From NCBI RefSeq assembly GCF_029227915.1, contig NC_079877.1, positions 10,475,351-10,539,350 of the forward strand: DNA of 64,000 nt, given 5' to 3'. The translations under genes were made by a program, and so were the position numbers. Positions 1 to 11,893 of this stretch are shown piece by piece (the first letter of the stretch is position 1; the number at the start of each line of letters is the position of its first letter). Source of the DNA: Hydractinia symbiolongicarpus. Its lineage: Eukaryota > Cnidaria > Hydrozoa > Anthoathecata > Hydractiniidae. Below the pieces are notes generated by a model. The model searched no databases and had not been told where the DNA came from. It was given only the letters and a program-made list of their open reading frames with translations.

Positions 1-699
1 GCTTTGTTTACATTTAGCTATTAGCACGTTTACAATGTTTGCAAATTAGGATATTATTAAAAACTTTATTCCCCTTCCCAATGCCATAGCAACATATTTG
101 TTAAAAATCAGATGCGTAAGAATAAATCCCACACATATATATATTTCTGGGGACCTGGTTTGCAAAACTTTATCAATTTTTTACTTATATTAATGAATTT
201 ATTTAAGAAAAAGAATATATATATTAAAACTTGGAGAAAAAATGGCCCATTTGAACTGAGATTTGGCAAGTTTTTATTGACAGAATAGATTTCTGTGATG
301 TAAGAAAATAAGAAACTTGATTGCACCAATCCGGCATGGCACACATTTTTATTTATACACTATCTGACAATTTTATCATGAGAATTGCCCATTTTGGTTT
401 CTACACATGCATCTTTGTCAAAATTTATGTACTTTCAAAACATTTGTATCGTTGTCCCTAAATTCAGAAACTGAGGAACTATGATAAAAATGGAAATATT
501 CAATTCTTTATTTCAATTTTATCTCAGTAAAGAGTATGGTATTTATCTCAGTAAAGAGTAAGTTTTCTTATAGCCCACTTCACTGGGCAGCTTAACAGTG
601 ACTATTGTTCTCACAAAAAATCAAAGCAACTACATCACGCGGAAAGTGGTCTATATCCCTTTCAGCATATATACACACTCATGCTTGTATTCGGATTAA
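1..699. other. Non-coding sequence, nothing recognised
   Basis: AT-rich sequence with only short chance ORFs. A short phrase (tatctcagtaaagagta) occurs twice close together, at about 522-538 and 542-558. I see no splice-flanked exon, RNA gene or element end. Confidence 0.5.
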
Positions 700-873
700 G
701 GAGGTATTTTAAACAATAGTGGAACTTCCTAACTGTGTCAAAAATTAGTTCTCGTAAACATTTAAAAGTATTTAACAAGTTTCGAATTTATCAAAATTAT
801 ATTAATCATACCATACTTAGTAAAGACTTGCGCCGATTTTATTATCGGCGAAATGAGAAAACGTATTTTTCGT
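700..873 (+). repeat. Dispersed repeat XY, copy 1, left part
   Basis: This stretch resembles the end of the X segment at about 10000-10105. The shared part is a cgattttaatatcgg-like stretch followed by a gtatttttcgtt-like stretch. Similarity stops at the TTAA at 874 and resumes after 3786. I infer one repeat copy split by the insertion at 874-3786. Similarity was judged by eye and the left boundary is uncertain. Confidence 0.55.
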
Positions 874-1518
874 TTAACCCTATTCGGTCCGGGGTTTTTC
901 AAACATACTATGACCGGGGGGCGGATTCTGCCCCGCCTAATAACTTTTCATAGGATTGTTCAAATTGAATCAAACTTGGCACACTTATAGTACGTCATAA
1001 AAGGAACAATATGGTGGCAATAAATTTTTGCTTGCGTCAGCACATTTTCTGTGACGTCATCAGAAGCTTGAAAATTGTTAAAAATGACTATCTGCTTAAA
1101 ATATAATTACTTTTGTTCTAGAGCGAATTTTTACATTCTGTTTGAAGTTTCTGAAAGCTAAATAAAATTTTTTTATAATACCAATATTAGGACCAACAAT
1201 GAGTATGTTTATTATTTTTTATTGACAATATATTTCGGATAAACATTATCCATCATCAGGTCTAAAAGCAAATAAATAATGTTAAAAACAGTTAAAAACA
1301 AGTATAAAATTATTCAACATATCATACATAAACTACGCCTCACACTACAACAAATCAAATTTACAAGAAAATCTAAAAACAAAACGAGTTTAGAAGAGAG
1401 TAAGGTAATTAAATTTTTATTACCAATGCTCTGCTTCTATATTCGTCTTTTGTATTTAAAACCGGTTTGATGTAATTGATCATTAACGCCTCAAGAGTCA
1501 TTAAATGATAAACGTTCC

Positions 1519-2424
1519 GTGTTGATGAACATAAAATTGATACATTTTCCATTGTTAAAAGACGAAAAACTTCTACAAATTAACGACCTGCATCCGTCAC
1601 TCAAATTTACCATTGAAAAAGAAGGGAAGAATACGTCTATACCTTTTCTGGATATGTTAATTATTCGTTCAAATAACAATTTATCATCGACATGGTACAC
1701 GAAAGCTACCGATACAGGCCTGACGATGAACTTTCATTCACTGGCACCACGGAAATATAAACGGTCAGTCGTATCCGGCCTAGTTCATCGAATACATCGA
1801 GCGTGTAGCACATGGTCGAATTTTCACCAAAGTCTAGAAAAAGGTAAAACTGTTCTTGAGAAAAATCAATATCCGAAAGCTTTCTATGACCCGATAATTA
1901 AAAGTACGATATCTAAGATTATGGAAAATAATGATAACGAGAATCCTGATGAAGAAGACGAGAAAGAAGAGTCTGAAGAGAAGATGATTTTCATTCAATA
2001 TCGTGGGCGAGTTTCGGAGAAATTTGAAACTTCTATTAGAGGGTTGAATATTCCGTGTAAAATTATTTTCACATTGAAAAAGTTGAAAAGTTATTTGCCT
2101 CCATTGAAACCTGTAATTGAAAAATGTTTCAAAAGTTGTTTGGTATACAAAATAGAATGTCCACGATGCAACTCGTGCTATGTCGGACAGACGAGCCGAC
2201 ATTTAATCAAACGACTTAAGGAACATAAAAGAACTGGTCCGGTGGGAAAGCATTTCGACGATTGCAATAATCTTTTAACAATGGAAAATGTATCAATTTT
2301 ATGTTCATCAACACGGAACGTTTATCATTTAATGACTCTTGAGGCGTTAATGATCAATTACATCAAACCGGTTTTAAATACAAAAGACGAATATAGAAGC
2401 AGAGCATTGGTAATAAAAATTTAA
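1519..2424 (+). pseudogene. Penelope-like pol fragment: RT C-terminal part plus GIY-YIG endonuclease
   Basis: The open frame gives 301 residues, but about the first 14 come from the antisense left arm. Element coding starts near 1561. Residues 25-130 fit the region after the RT palm in Penelope-like elements (IPFLDMLI, STWYTKATDTGL, SVVSGLVHRIHRACS). Residues 135-160 are very acidic. Residues 203-287 form a GIY-YIG nuclease domain: VYK at 209-211, YVG at 221-223, the arginine-rich helix SRHLIKRLKEH, and EALMINYIKPVLN near the end. Clustered Cys residues (203-220) match the zinc-binding insert seen in such endonucleases. The catalytic RT motifs are absent, so the copy cannot move on its own. 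Confidence 0.82.
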
Positions 2425-2573
2425 TTACCTTACTCTCTTCTAAACTCGTTTTGTTTTTAGATTTTCTTGTAAATTTGATTTGTTGTAGTGTGAGGTGTAG
2501 TTTATGTATGATATGTTGAATAATTTTATACTTGTTTTTAACTGTTTTTAACATTATTTATTTGCTTTTAGAC

Positions 2574-2609
2574 CTGATGATGGATAATGTTTATCCGAAA
2601 TATATTGTC
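2574..2609 (+). ncRNA. Hammerhead-ribozyme-like core in the Penelope-like 3' end
   Basis: CTGATGA (2574-2580) is followed by a hairpin, GGATAA / TGT loop / TTATCC (2582-2596), then GAAA (2597-2600) and a GTC triplet (2607-2609). These are the invariant parts of a hammerhead in the right order. Hammerhead motifs are reported from Penelope-like elements. Stem III would be minimal (U-G, A-U) and I could not pair a convincing stem I next to the core, so activity is uncertain. The inverted left arm holds the same core on the minus strand at 1224-1259. Confidence 0.5.
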
Positions 2610-2859
2610 AATAAAAAATAATAAACATACTCATTGTTGGTCCTAATATTGGTATTTTATCGTGAAGCCACAATGTTTTTATCTTATTCGTTAAAATTTT
2701 TTTAACATATCTTCCGGTTTTTACATGGATCGGATAAAAAATTGCCAAAAATTGCCCGAAAATCCGTTTTTTCCGATTTTCGGGTAAAATCCGACAAAAT
2801 CGGGAAATTGGATTAGTCACGTGTCAAAATTATTCAAAATGATTCTTCTTGATGAAATA

Positions 2860-3560
<701 letters not shown>

Positions 3561-3786
3561 GATTTCATAGAGATTTTAGGGGTAGTTTCGAGTAATGGCC
3601 AATATCAAAGCCTCTGAAAGGTATGGGACCTAAATATTTAGCATGCAGGTGTGTAATAGATAAATGTTGAAACTCAGTAAGTACCATAGCCATTTAAGAA
3701 AGCAATCAGGAATTATTAAAAAAAACCGTCTGGGGGGTGGGCGGAATCCGCCTCCCCCCCCCCCCCCCCGGACCGAATATGGTTAA

Positions 3787-5100
3787 GTTTTAAATTATTT
3801 TTAAAAATTAAAGAAAGGACTTAAAATTTTGTTATGATATGAATTTAGACCAGTTTGATGAAATTGAGCGATATAAATTTTACCTATCATCATAGGCATC
3901 TTCGGGGCCATTTTTACAAGTATATAAAATTTGACAAAGATTCGACTGCAGTAACCATTAAAGGCAAATCTGATAATTGAAATAAGTTTGAATTGCATAC
4001 ACCCTATTTCTCTAGAGAAATAGGGTGTGCGCTTTTAGAATTTACCGCCGAAATATTTAACCTGGATTGATGCCGGTAATAATAGGATTAATCATAATAC
4101 GAATACAATTTAACTGATGGCACTTTGTGTGTCTCTTGACGTAGCTTGTTTCGTAAAAATAAAAAATGATGAAAAACGGGGCTATATGCGGCGTGCAGCG
4201 TCAGACCTCATCTCGAAAGATAAATTAAAAGAGCTTCTACATGTTTGTAGTTCTTGTCGTTCCAAAAGATTTGAGAAGGGTTTAGAGCATATTTATAAAT
4301 AAATTAGGAGTCCGGAATATTGAAGTTCTATAAAAGATTAAATGTGAGTTCTCCCTTCAAATGTATTTGACAATTTACTCTCGCAGTTTTATTAACGTAT
4401 ATTTGACTATTTCTCTTTTTGGTCGGTTAGATATAGTTAATTGTATTTTCAAATAGAAATATATATTTTTCACTTGAAAAATTACCTTTACAATTTTTGC
4501 ACCATTTAGAACAAAATTGAAAGATTTATATTTTAAGTTATTGTCAAATATCGAAGGTATCAAAGTTCATACTTAAGTTTATGCTTTTAAAACTAAACAA
4601 TTACTTCCTAAATTTTGGACGTCATTTATCTTCCGAATGACGTAGTTATATCATTAATACCATATTTTTGTACTAAGTTTCATGTATGAAGTTCAATATT
4701 TTTTAAAAAAGGGATCTTGTTACGTTATCGTTAAAATAGGAGACTTTCATACAAGTATGACGTCATATTTATCTCACTAACGCCATTAAAACTCGTTTGT
4801 TTTATGTGAAAACAATTTTTGTTTATATTAAGTAAATTTGTCAAAAGTTAAGTTGATATCGTCAGTAATTGCTGAGAAACCCAAATTTATTGCAAAATTA
4901 GAAAAATGGCATTTTTGGTTCTTCAACACGACAACAAGTAGACATTCGTGTTAGTATATTGTTTGCCATCAATCTTTTGAATCAATTTTTAAAGAAGACG
5001 GTCTCTTTGACGTTTTGTTTTTAATTTTTAAATTAAATCTGTTATTGCATTGTCCTTTTATTAATAATTCATATTCACAAATTTTGTTTCCAGGCCAGAC
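3787..5100 (+). repeat. Dispersed repeat XY, copy 1, right part
   Basis: Resembles 10100-11090 block by block: the gcatcttcgg stretch, the ccattttt(a/g)caag stretch, aaatatttaacct, aataggattaatcat, cattgaagttctataaaaga, the ctttttggtcggtt stretch, and the end near caaattttgtttccagg. An ORF of 61 residues (4117-4302) is open here but broken in the second copy, so it is probably not a gene. A perfect 30-bp palindrome at 3999-4028 is present only in this copy. Homology was judged by eye. Confidence 0.65.
3999..4028. repeat. Perfect 30-bp palindrome
   Basis: ACACCCTATTTCTCT is followed immediately by its exact reverse complement, with no spacer. The matching place in the second repeat copy (about 10385-10410) keeps only a degenerate version of the right half. 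Confidence 0.9.
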
Positions 5101-7511
5101 ATTTGTCTCTTTTCCATGAACAGTAGTGTTCCCCTTGATGGAATACTAAGTACCACGAAATATTACTTTTTCAAATTATTTTCATGTTTTCTTGAATCCC
5201 CGTTAATATTTCCCTAAGAAAGTTACAAACATTTGTTATTTTTCTTACAACAGTACTACCCAGATAAGTGGGCGGTCCAGCACATGCTCATATTTAACCA
5301 TCAATAGTCGATAAATCTTGGGGATTTTTTTGCTCCAAAAACGACCTGAATTTTTTTACAAATTAATCTGAAAAGTCCTTAACTTACGTTCCGACCTGCA
5401 GCTGCTTCAGGTGACTAATTAAAAACTTACACATTCTATCTGGCCGAACTGTCCACAAGTTAAATAAATTTTCGCGTCTCTCAAAAATTCAAGCTAAGCA
5501 ATTGCTACTGTATATCATGCACGCAAATAATAAAGAAGCAAAGCAAAGTTTGAGTTATTACCAATTATAAAAAAATCTAAAATTGACAATAACTAATAGT
5601 TTCTAAATTAAAAAGTAATTATCCTTGGACGAAAATTATACAGAGTAACCCTGTAATTTTAACTGTCCTACTTTGCTCAGTTTTACTCACGTGTTAGAAT
5701 TAATGCATAAGTGTCCTACACTCACTACAAATGTTCCAACTACATTTTTGTGGCAAATTTTAACTCCGACAATTACGCAATTGGATTCTTAAGAGAATCA
5801 TTTTTTTAATATAAAAAGAACAATAATATTAACCAGGATAAAAACGAGTTATATTTTGTAGCAGGACCCTACGCAGCTTCATAAGAAGCTTAACAGAGCA
5901 AATCAAATACACCAATTTAGGTAGCGAACTAGCGCGCTGGTGGGGCTGCTTCTCACCACCCTGCTAGATAGTGAAAGAACAAGTCACTTATTTCCACATG
6001 TTATTTGACAACTTTGTAAAGAGTGCATTTTTCTTTAAGGTATAGCAACATACTCAGGTTGCAAATAGTAAATCTCTGTATAGTTAAGATAACATTAAAC
6101 GAAACAATAATGTTAGGTATGTTAAAAGCAAATTTACTAATTTAAAACCAGAACAGAGCAGAATAAAACGGCTAGCACTGGTAATGCTGTAGTTTATTAA
6201 AATGCTAGATACAAAACAACTTTATTAAGATTTGTGCATGAGCAAAAACGTGCCAATGGATTCTAGACAAACATAACGGAAATCAGAGTCTTTTTAGAAA
6301 AAAGAAAGATTCTAATCAGATTGATTACAAACTTTTCTTTAATTTAAAAATGTTTCCACCTACGTCCATGAAAACTTAATTCTTTAGCTACTGTAATCTG
6401 CTTGGCCAATTTCGATCTTCCCAAGCAATAAATAGCCAAAGAAGATTTCGATGATTGCCAGTCGATGACAGGTAACATGACATAATGACATAATGACATT
6501 ATTCAATAAAAATTTTGTTTGTATCTAGCGATACCTTAGGCAGACATCATGGAATTTTTCCATATGAACACACAAGGCTGGCTAAACGAGCTGACTCTTA
6601 AAAATTGTGTGCATGGCAAATTATCTTATTTGTATTTTCTGCATGGAAATGACAAAAGAAGGTTTGGCTTCTTGTCGATTTCTAAAATATAAATTATTGG
6701 CGAAAATACTGTTAAATTATATGCATGAAGAACAATTAATCATAGTCATAATACAACAAGACTATCAATAAATATATAATAGCATAATAATAACATAATT
6801 TTATTGTTGTGTATTTATCTTTGTTTTCACAAAAAGCATTATTTTTAACATTCTGCTGGATTACATTTCTTTGAAGAATCCTTGTAATTTAGATTTACTT
6901 TAGAACGCGATGTAAAATATATAAGCAAACATTTGTATACTGTTCAGCCCACCTAACTTGGGCCAGCTCACCTCATATACACGTAAAAAAAATACCAGCC
7001 CGCTGTGTTAGCCCGGTTAAACGGACCAGCTCGTCTTATATTAACAGCCTCTAAGACCTGTAAATATTTTAAGTTTATATTCATCAAAACTTTAAAACCT
7101 TCTAACCTGATAACGACAATTAGAATTGTTGAAACATGTTAAAATTAAAAAAATGTGTTTTATTTTTAAAAGTTGTTTTACAAATCGTGCTCCTTAGATC
7201 ACCTACAAATCTACAATAACAACGTTTTTGTAGCCCTAGATCTGGTTACGCAAGGTGAAGCAAACTTGCCCATATGTCAAAATATTATTTAAAGGACTAT
7301 AGATCCAACAAATTTTGTTGTAATCGCCCTTGTCGTGTTTACTTCCCGCTTCAGATTACAATGGCACTTAATCAAATAAATCTTCTTTTTTAATCACAAG
7401 TTCTTTTCCAGCCACTCACCTGCTTCTTAGTGCTATTTTTCTAATAAAGATTTCCTTGTGTTTTTTTCTGTTTAAAGAAATACAAGATCAAAAGTTTGGT
7501 CATCAATCATA
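5101..7511. other. Non-coding, upstream of the GPCR
   Basis: No ORF with recognisable content. AT-rich with a few GC islands, for example around 5920-5975. No element ends, RNA genes or clear core promoter were identified. A pyrimidine-rich tract ending in ttttccag at 7402-7411 could be a splice acceptor for a 5' UTR exon of the receptor gene, but this is weak. Confidence 0.4.
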
Positions 7512-8405
7512 TTGATGACTGCAATGGAATCTAACACCTCCAAAAATATTTACATTTGCAATGATTACAAAATATTATCTCGAAACGACGTGAGAAATAT
7601 TTTCTTTGCTTACCATACAGCAGCATTTATATTTGCTGTACTAGTTTCACTCGCAAATGGAATGTTTTTATTCATATATATAACAAAACCAGAAAAACGT
7701 CGTAGCATGAACATATTATATGCGCTTTTGTCGTTTTCAGATTTTCTACATGGATTAACTCTGGTTGTAACAAGGAGCGTATTTCTAAACAAGACTTTTG
7801 ATAAACTCTGTCTCATGCAAGATGTAATAGAAAGTACTGGCTTCGCCTTTTCTACCATGTCGTTATGTGCTATAACGGCAATATTAGTGGAAATCTACTT
7901 AGCAATTATGAAACCACTTACACATGCAACACGAAGAGAGAAAAACACTATTTCAAAGATACTTGCTGGAGCTTGGATAGTTTGGGTTCCTCTTCCCATT
8001 ATTTGCAAGTGTTGCGGACCTCAGTATTGGGATGTTTATAGAATCCTCTCTGGGGTATCTTTAATTCCCTTGTTTTGTTTAGTTGTTTTGGTGCAAATAA
8101 CGGTCTATTTGTACGTTAAACAAAATCCAAACGTACGAAGTCGAGATAAACATGCAGTTGCTACAACAGTGATTTTTATATGCTCATTCTTTGTCAGTTT
8201 CACACCTATTACTGTTATTGGAGTATATTCCAAATTCTCCCGTTACAGAGCGATTCTTGAAAGTTACGTTATACCGTGGGCTCATCTTATGACAGGCATT
8301 AATCGCCTAGCAGACCCTATTGTATGTGTACTGAGAACAGACGATTGGAGAAAAATAAAATTTCGTAAAGTTGGAATGAGAAATAATACTATAGCATTTG
8401 CATAG
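7512..8405 (+). CDS. Rhodopsin-class (class A) G-protein-coupled receptor, intronless
   Basis: The 297-residue protein has seven hydrophobic segments at about 29-58, 66-92, 100-134, 147-168, 178-202, 213-239 and 252-275, so it is a plasma-membrane receptor. Family landmarks: GN at the end of TM1 (49-50), SFSDF in TM2 (D77), Cys100 at the top of TM3 and Trp155 in TM4. Several key motifs are altered. The TM3 D/ERY box reads EIY (127-129), the TM6 CWxP box reads SFTP (229-232), and NPxxY in TM7 reads DPIVC (268-272). N-terminus and loops are short and there is a small basic tail. It resembles the divergent intronless receptor families of cnidarians; ligand unknown. Start is the first of two Met codons (the next Met is residue 5). 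Confidence 0.85.
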   Translation: MMTAMESNTSKNIYICNDYKILSRNDVRNIFFAYHTAAFIFAVLVSLANGMFLFIYITKPEKRRSMNILYALLSFSDFLHGLTLVVTRSVFLNKTFDKLCLMQDVIESTGFAFSTMSLCAITAILVEIYLAIMKPLTHATRREKNTISKILAGAWIVWVPLPIICKCCGPQYWDVYRILSGVSLIPLFCLVVLVQITVYLYVKQNPNVRSRDKHAVATTVIFICSFFVSFTPITVIGVYSKFSRYRAILESYVIPWAHLMTGINRLADPIVCVLRTDDWRKIKFRKVGMRNNTIAFA

Positions 8406-9802
8406 TAGTTCTTTAACTTTAACATTTCAGTTCATTTTAGTTCATTTTAGTTCATTTCAGACCTCAAATTAATTGGAAGTATTTCGTGTAAGTTTTGAAA
8501 ACATTTCAGTTTTTAAAGGTGCAAACGATTTCATTGTGCAGCATGTTATTTCTTTATATGTCTTCTTCATGAAGAAAAGGAAACAAAGAGTGTATTTGAA
8601 GGAGTTATATTTAATCTATTCCTAATGTTGATACCAAAGACTTTTTCAAACGACCACTCGCAATTAAAATAAGTTTCAAGGAACCATTCGTACCGACTTT
8701 AACCCATTAACTATAAAACTGAAGCTATTGCGAATGTTGCCGACACCTTTTGTTGCATTTTTGTATGGGAATTCTTAACATGGATCTAGCTCTGAACAAA
8801 ATGTTTCTCATTAGTTTTCTTAAAAAAGTATTTTGTGAGAGAAAAACAAATATCTGAATGGGAAAAATACTTCTTCTTAAAGTGTTGATTCAAATTGACG
8901 CTTTTTGGGTTGTTCTTAGATAAGCTTTGTGGTAATCCGAAACATTACTTTTTTGTTTAAATGAATATACAGATACTGGCACTTTCGTACTAACGATAAT
9001 TAATATCAATCGTGAATCTTTAAGAAATATTATACGAATTTTAAATATATTTATTTTATTATTTTAACTGCCTAGCTATCCCATCTACGCGGCTACATAG
9101 ACCAACATAATTTTTGTGTTATGATTTAATTACCATAGCTAACACCCTGCAATGCATGTGATAAAAGTGAAAATACTTATTTAGCCAGCAAGCAACCCGC
9201 GGAATTGATAGTTTGCAATGTTTGTTGCTCCAGTAATGTAGCTAGGTTGATTTCTAAGTGTATTATGATGGCATTGTAATTTGATAAAGTGGGTAAACAC
9301 ATTTAACAATTCCAAGATATTGTTTCAGATATGTCAATTTTGACAGCCTTTATTTTTATTCCTAACAAAAATATATTAAACGTCCGGTAGTGGTTACAAT
9401 ATTATTCACCAAGTCTTTTACCAATAACGAAGTAATGCTTGACCTTTCATAGGTTACCTTAATGCCTTTTTTGGTCGTTTTAATTCTTATATCCTTTAAA
9501 AACTAAAATTCATGATTAACTGTGTTCTCGTGTATAATTAATTCTATTTTAAATCAACAACAACAAAATGTGCCAACACGAGGTGTAATCAACAAATGAC
9601 CTAAAAGTAAAATGACAGCCTCGGTTGCTGTGAAATTTTGTTTAGCATGGTTAAAGTCTTCAATCACATTACATTGATAAAAAGAAATCGTACCTATTTC
9701 TTAAATATTTATTCAAAGTCTGCAAAACCTTTCATCGCTATCCTTTAAATGCTTAAAATTTGTAACACCGGGATTATAACGAATTCGAAAAATCTTACCT
9801 GC
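8406..9802. other. Non-coding, downstream of the GPCR
   Basis: Begins with three or four copies of ttcattttag-like sequence (8428-8460). Otherwise AT-rich with chance ORFs only. Nothing else recognised. Confidence 0.5.
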
Positions 9803-10100
9803 TTCATTATATATATTGCTCTAAAGTACTATATAACAACTTTCAAGTCCGAAATATTTTTCGTATTATAGTTATTGCTCTTTTAATTTTTACAAATTGA
9901 CCAAGGGTCCGCTAATTTTTTTTTTAAAGTGCGCGGTGAAATTGAATTTCCTGCAAATATTTAATAGCTTACAGCTACGATATCTTAGACTTTTAATTTT
10001 AACGATTGTGAACTTCATAAAATTATACAAAATAATCCCAAAGTTATTAGTCTTCATGGCGATTTTAATATCGGTGGAATAAACAAATTGTGTTTTTCGT
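9803..10100 (+). repeat. Dispersed repeat XY, copy 2, X segment
   Basis: Shares long stretches with 11592-11853: tatattgctctaaa, ataacaactttcaagtcc, gaccaagggt(c/a)cgct, cttagacttttaattttaacg and aataatcccaaagtta. It runs without a break into the Y segment, giving an unsplit version of the repeat interrupted at 874. The 61-residue ORF here is not conserved in the other copy. Confidence 0.7.
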
Positions 10101-11090
10101 TATGTTCTGCAGTTTCATTAAAACTTTAAACAAGGACTGAAATCTTTGTATGGTGCAATTTTAGTCCAGTGTAAAATAAAAAAATTGACCTATCACTATA
10201 GTTCCTGAATGTCTAAACTTAGGCATCTTCGGAGACTCCGATAAGCCATTTTTGCAAGCATATAAATTTTGGCAATGATACAAGTGCAGAAACCATTAAA
10301 TGAAAATCTGATTATTAAAACATGCCAGATTGGGTCCAAATAAAACAAGTTCTATGTTTGATGCCAAACATTTTATTCAGTTTTCAGAAATATGATGTAC
10401 TCTTTTAAAGCTTGCTGCTGAAATATTTAACCTCAAATGATGCCAGTTTAAATAGGATTAATCATTTAACGACTACAAATTATCTCATTGTATTTTGTCT
10501 TTCTCTTGACATAGCATATTTCGTAAAAAAATGGCAGTGACCAACCAAAAACGGTGAAAATACAGGGCAACATTCGCGCGACGTCAGATCTTATCTAGTA
10601 TAATGATGATTAAAGAAGGATATAGAGCATAGAATTAATTATAAGTCAAGGACATTGAAGTTCTATAAAAGAGTAAATGTGAGTAAATCTTCTCCCTCCA
10701 AACATTTTTGACAATTTAGTCTCGCAATGTATTTGATTATTTTTCTTTTTGGTCGGTTGGATATAGTTAGCTATATTTTTTATTTATTTTTGTGATACTT
10801 ATCTTTACAATAAAGGTATTTGTGAAACAGGAAAAGCCAGATTTCTACGTAGACATTCGTGCTAGTAATTTCTTAGTTTTTGGAGTAGATAATTTCTGTG
10901 ACGTCACATTTTAATTTTTTTAATTAAAATCTGTTATTGCATTGTTATTTTTTTCAATAATGTAAATTTTTAATTTTGGGATTTTCGATAGCATTATTTT
11001 ATTCTTTTTATTTTCAACACCTTTTCATATGTTTAACTTATTATTATCCACAAATTTTTGTTTCCAGGGTTTGCAGCTGTTTTTCTTCCT
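10101..11090 (+). repeat. Dispersed repeat XY, copy 2, Y segment
   Basis: Block-by-block similarity with 3787-5100, including the segment before ctataaaagagtaaatgtgag and the ctttttggtcggttggatatagtta stretch. This copy has internal deletions relative to copy 1 and lacks the 30-bp palindrome. Confidence 0.65.
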
Positions 11091-11510
11091 GTTACAGTAG
11101 CGTCCGCATACTTCGAATAATGATTTATACGTTTCTTTCAACTTAGCGATAAAATGCATATAGTCCACCGATTTAATACTTTAAAACAAACATAATAATG
11201 CATTGTGTGATTGATCATAGCTGTTATAGTGGTGATGCCGATTGGTGTATCTTATTTATTCCACTTCATTCTCGTCTGCAAAACATCCACAAAAGTAGAA
11301 AATAGTCAAACTGAGATGTTATAAAAGCATTCATTAAACTTTGAAATTTCGAACTTTGAAAGTAAGGAAGCAACCTTGTCAGTGCATTAGGTTGTCTGTT
11401 GGCAGTTTTACAAATTATTTAAATGTGTTTATTAAATCGTAATGTGCAGCTAAACTCATTACTTAATATTTTTACTGTAGTTGAATTTTGAATTTTTTGC
11501 AATGTTTCCA
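11091..11510. other. Non-coding spacer
   Basis: AT-rich sequence without recognised features, between two repeat copies. Confidence 0.4.
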
Positions 11511-11512
11511 AT

Positions 11513-11893
11513 TTTGTAGAGAGTAGAAGGTTGTCTGGAAAGTATATTAACTACGAAAGTATAGCTAATTTAAACCCAAACATTTATCGATTTCATTATA
11601 TACATTGCTCTAAAAACACCAAATAACAACTTTCAAGTCCAAAATCTTTTTCCTCTTTTAGTTATTGCGTTTTTCATTTTGACAAATTGGCCAAGGGTAC
11701 GCTTAATCCTTTAGCGGGGCTGCGCTCTTGAAGTGCGTAGTGAAATTTAATTTGCTGCAAATATTAATAGCTTACCGTTATGATATCTTAGACTTTTAAT
11801 TTTAACGATTGTGAACTTATCAAAATTAAATAAAATAATCCCAAAGTTAAAAGTCCTCGTTTTGTAGAGAGTGGAAGGTTGTCTGGAATATTC
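11513..11893 (+). repeat. X-segment copy 3 between short direct repeats
   Basis: The X segment (11592-11853) is repeated here without Y. The unit tttgtagagagt(a/g)gaaggttgtctggaa occurs at about 11513-11540 and again at about 11862-11890. The region could be a small element copy with its flanks, or a local duplication. Compared with copy 2 it carries extra sequence (agcggggctgcgctc) near 11717-11731. Confidence 0.6.

Larger units (their letters stand above)
1177..2656 (+). mobile_element. 5'-truncated Penelope-like element with inverted copy of its own 3' end (fold-back)
   Basis: The two ends are inverted repeats of about 386 bp (1177-1562 and 2271-2656) in which position x pairs with 3833-x; I found one mismatch. 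The right arm is the true 3' end of the element: end of the ORF, 3' UTR and terminus. The left arm is the same stretch in antisense. Candidate target duplication TTTTAT lies at 1171-1176 and 2655-2660, with 4-6 bp ambiguity because it overlaps the termini. Penelope-like elements are known for 5' truncation and inverted partial copies. The arms are nearly identical, which suggests a fairly recent event. Confidence 0.8.

Noticed and set aside
735-953. 72-residue ORF crossing the left end of the TTAA element
   Set aside because: It runs across the boundary of two unrelated sequences, and the open frame is chance.
1279-1470. Identical 63-residue ORF twice, as if a duplicated gene (also 2554-2363, minus)
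   Set aside because: It lies in the non-coding 3' end of the Penelope-like element and is repeated only because of the inverted arms.
4117-4302. 61-residue ORF in dispersed repeat copy 1
   Set aside because: The matching sequence in copy 2 has stops and deletions.
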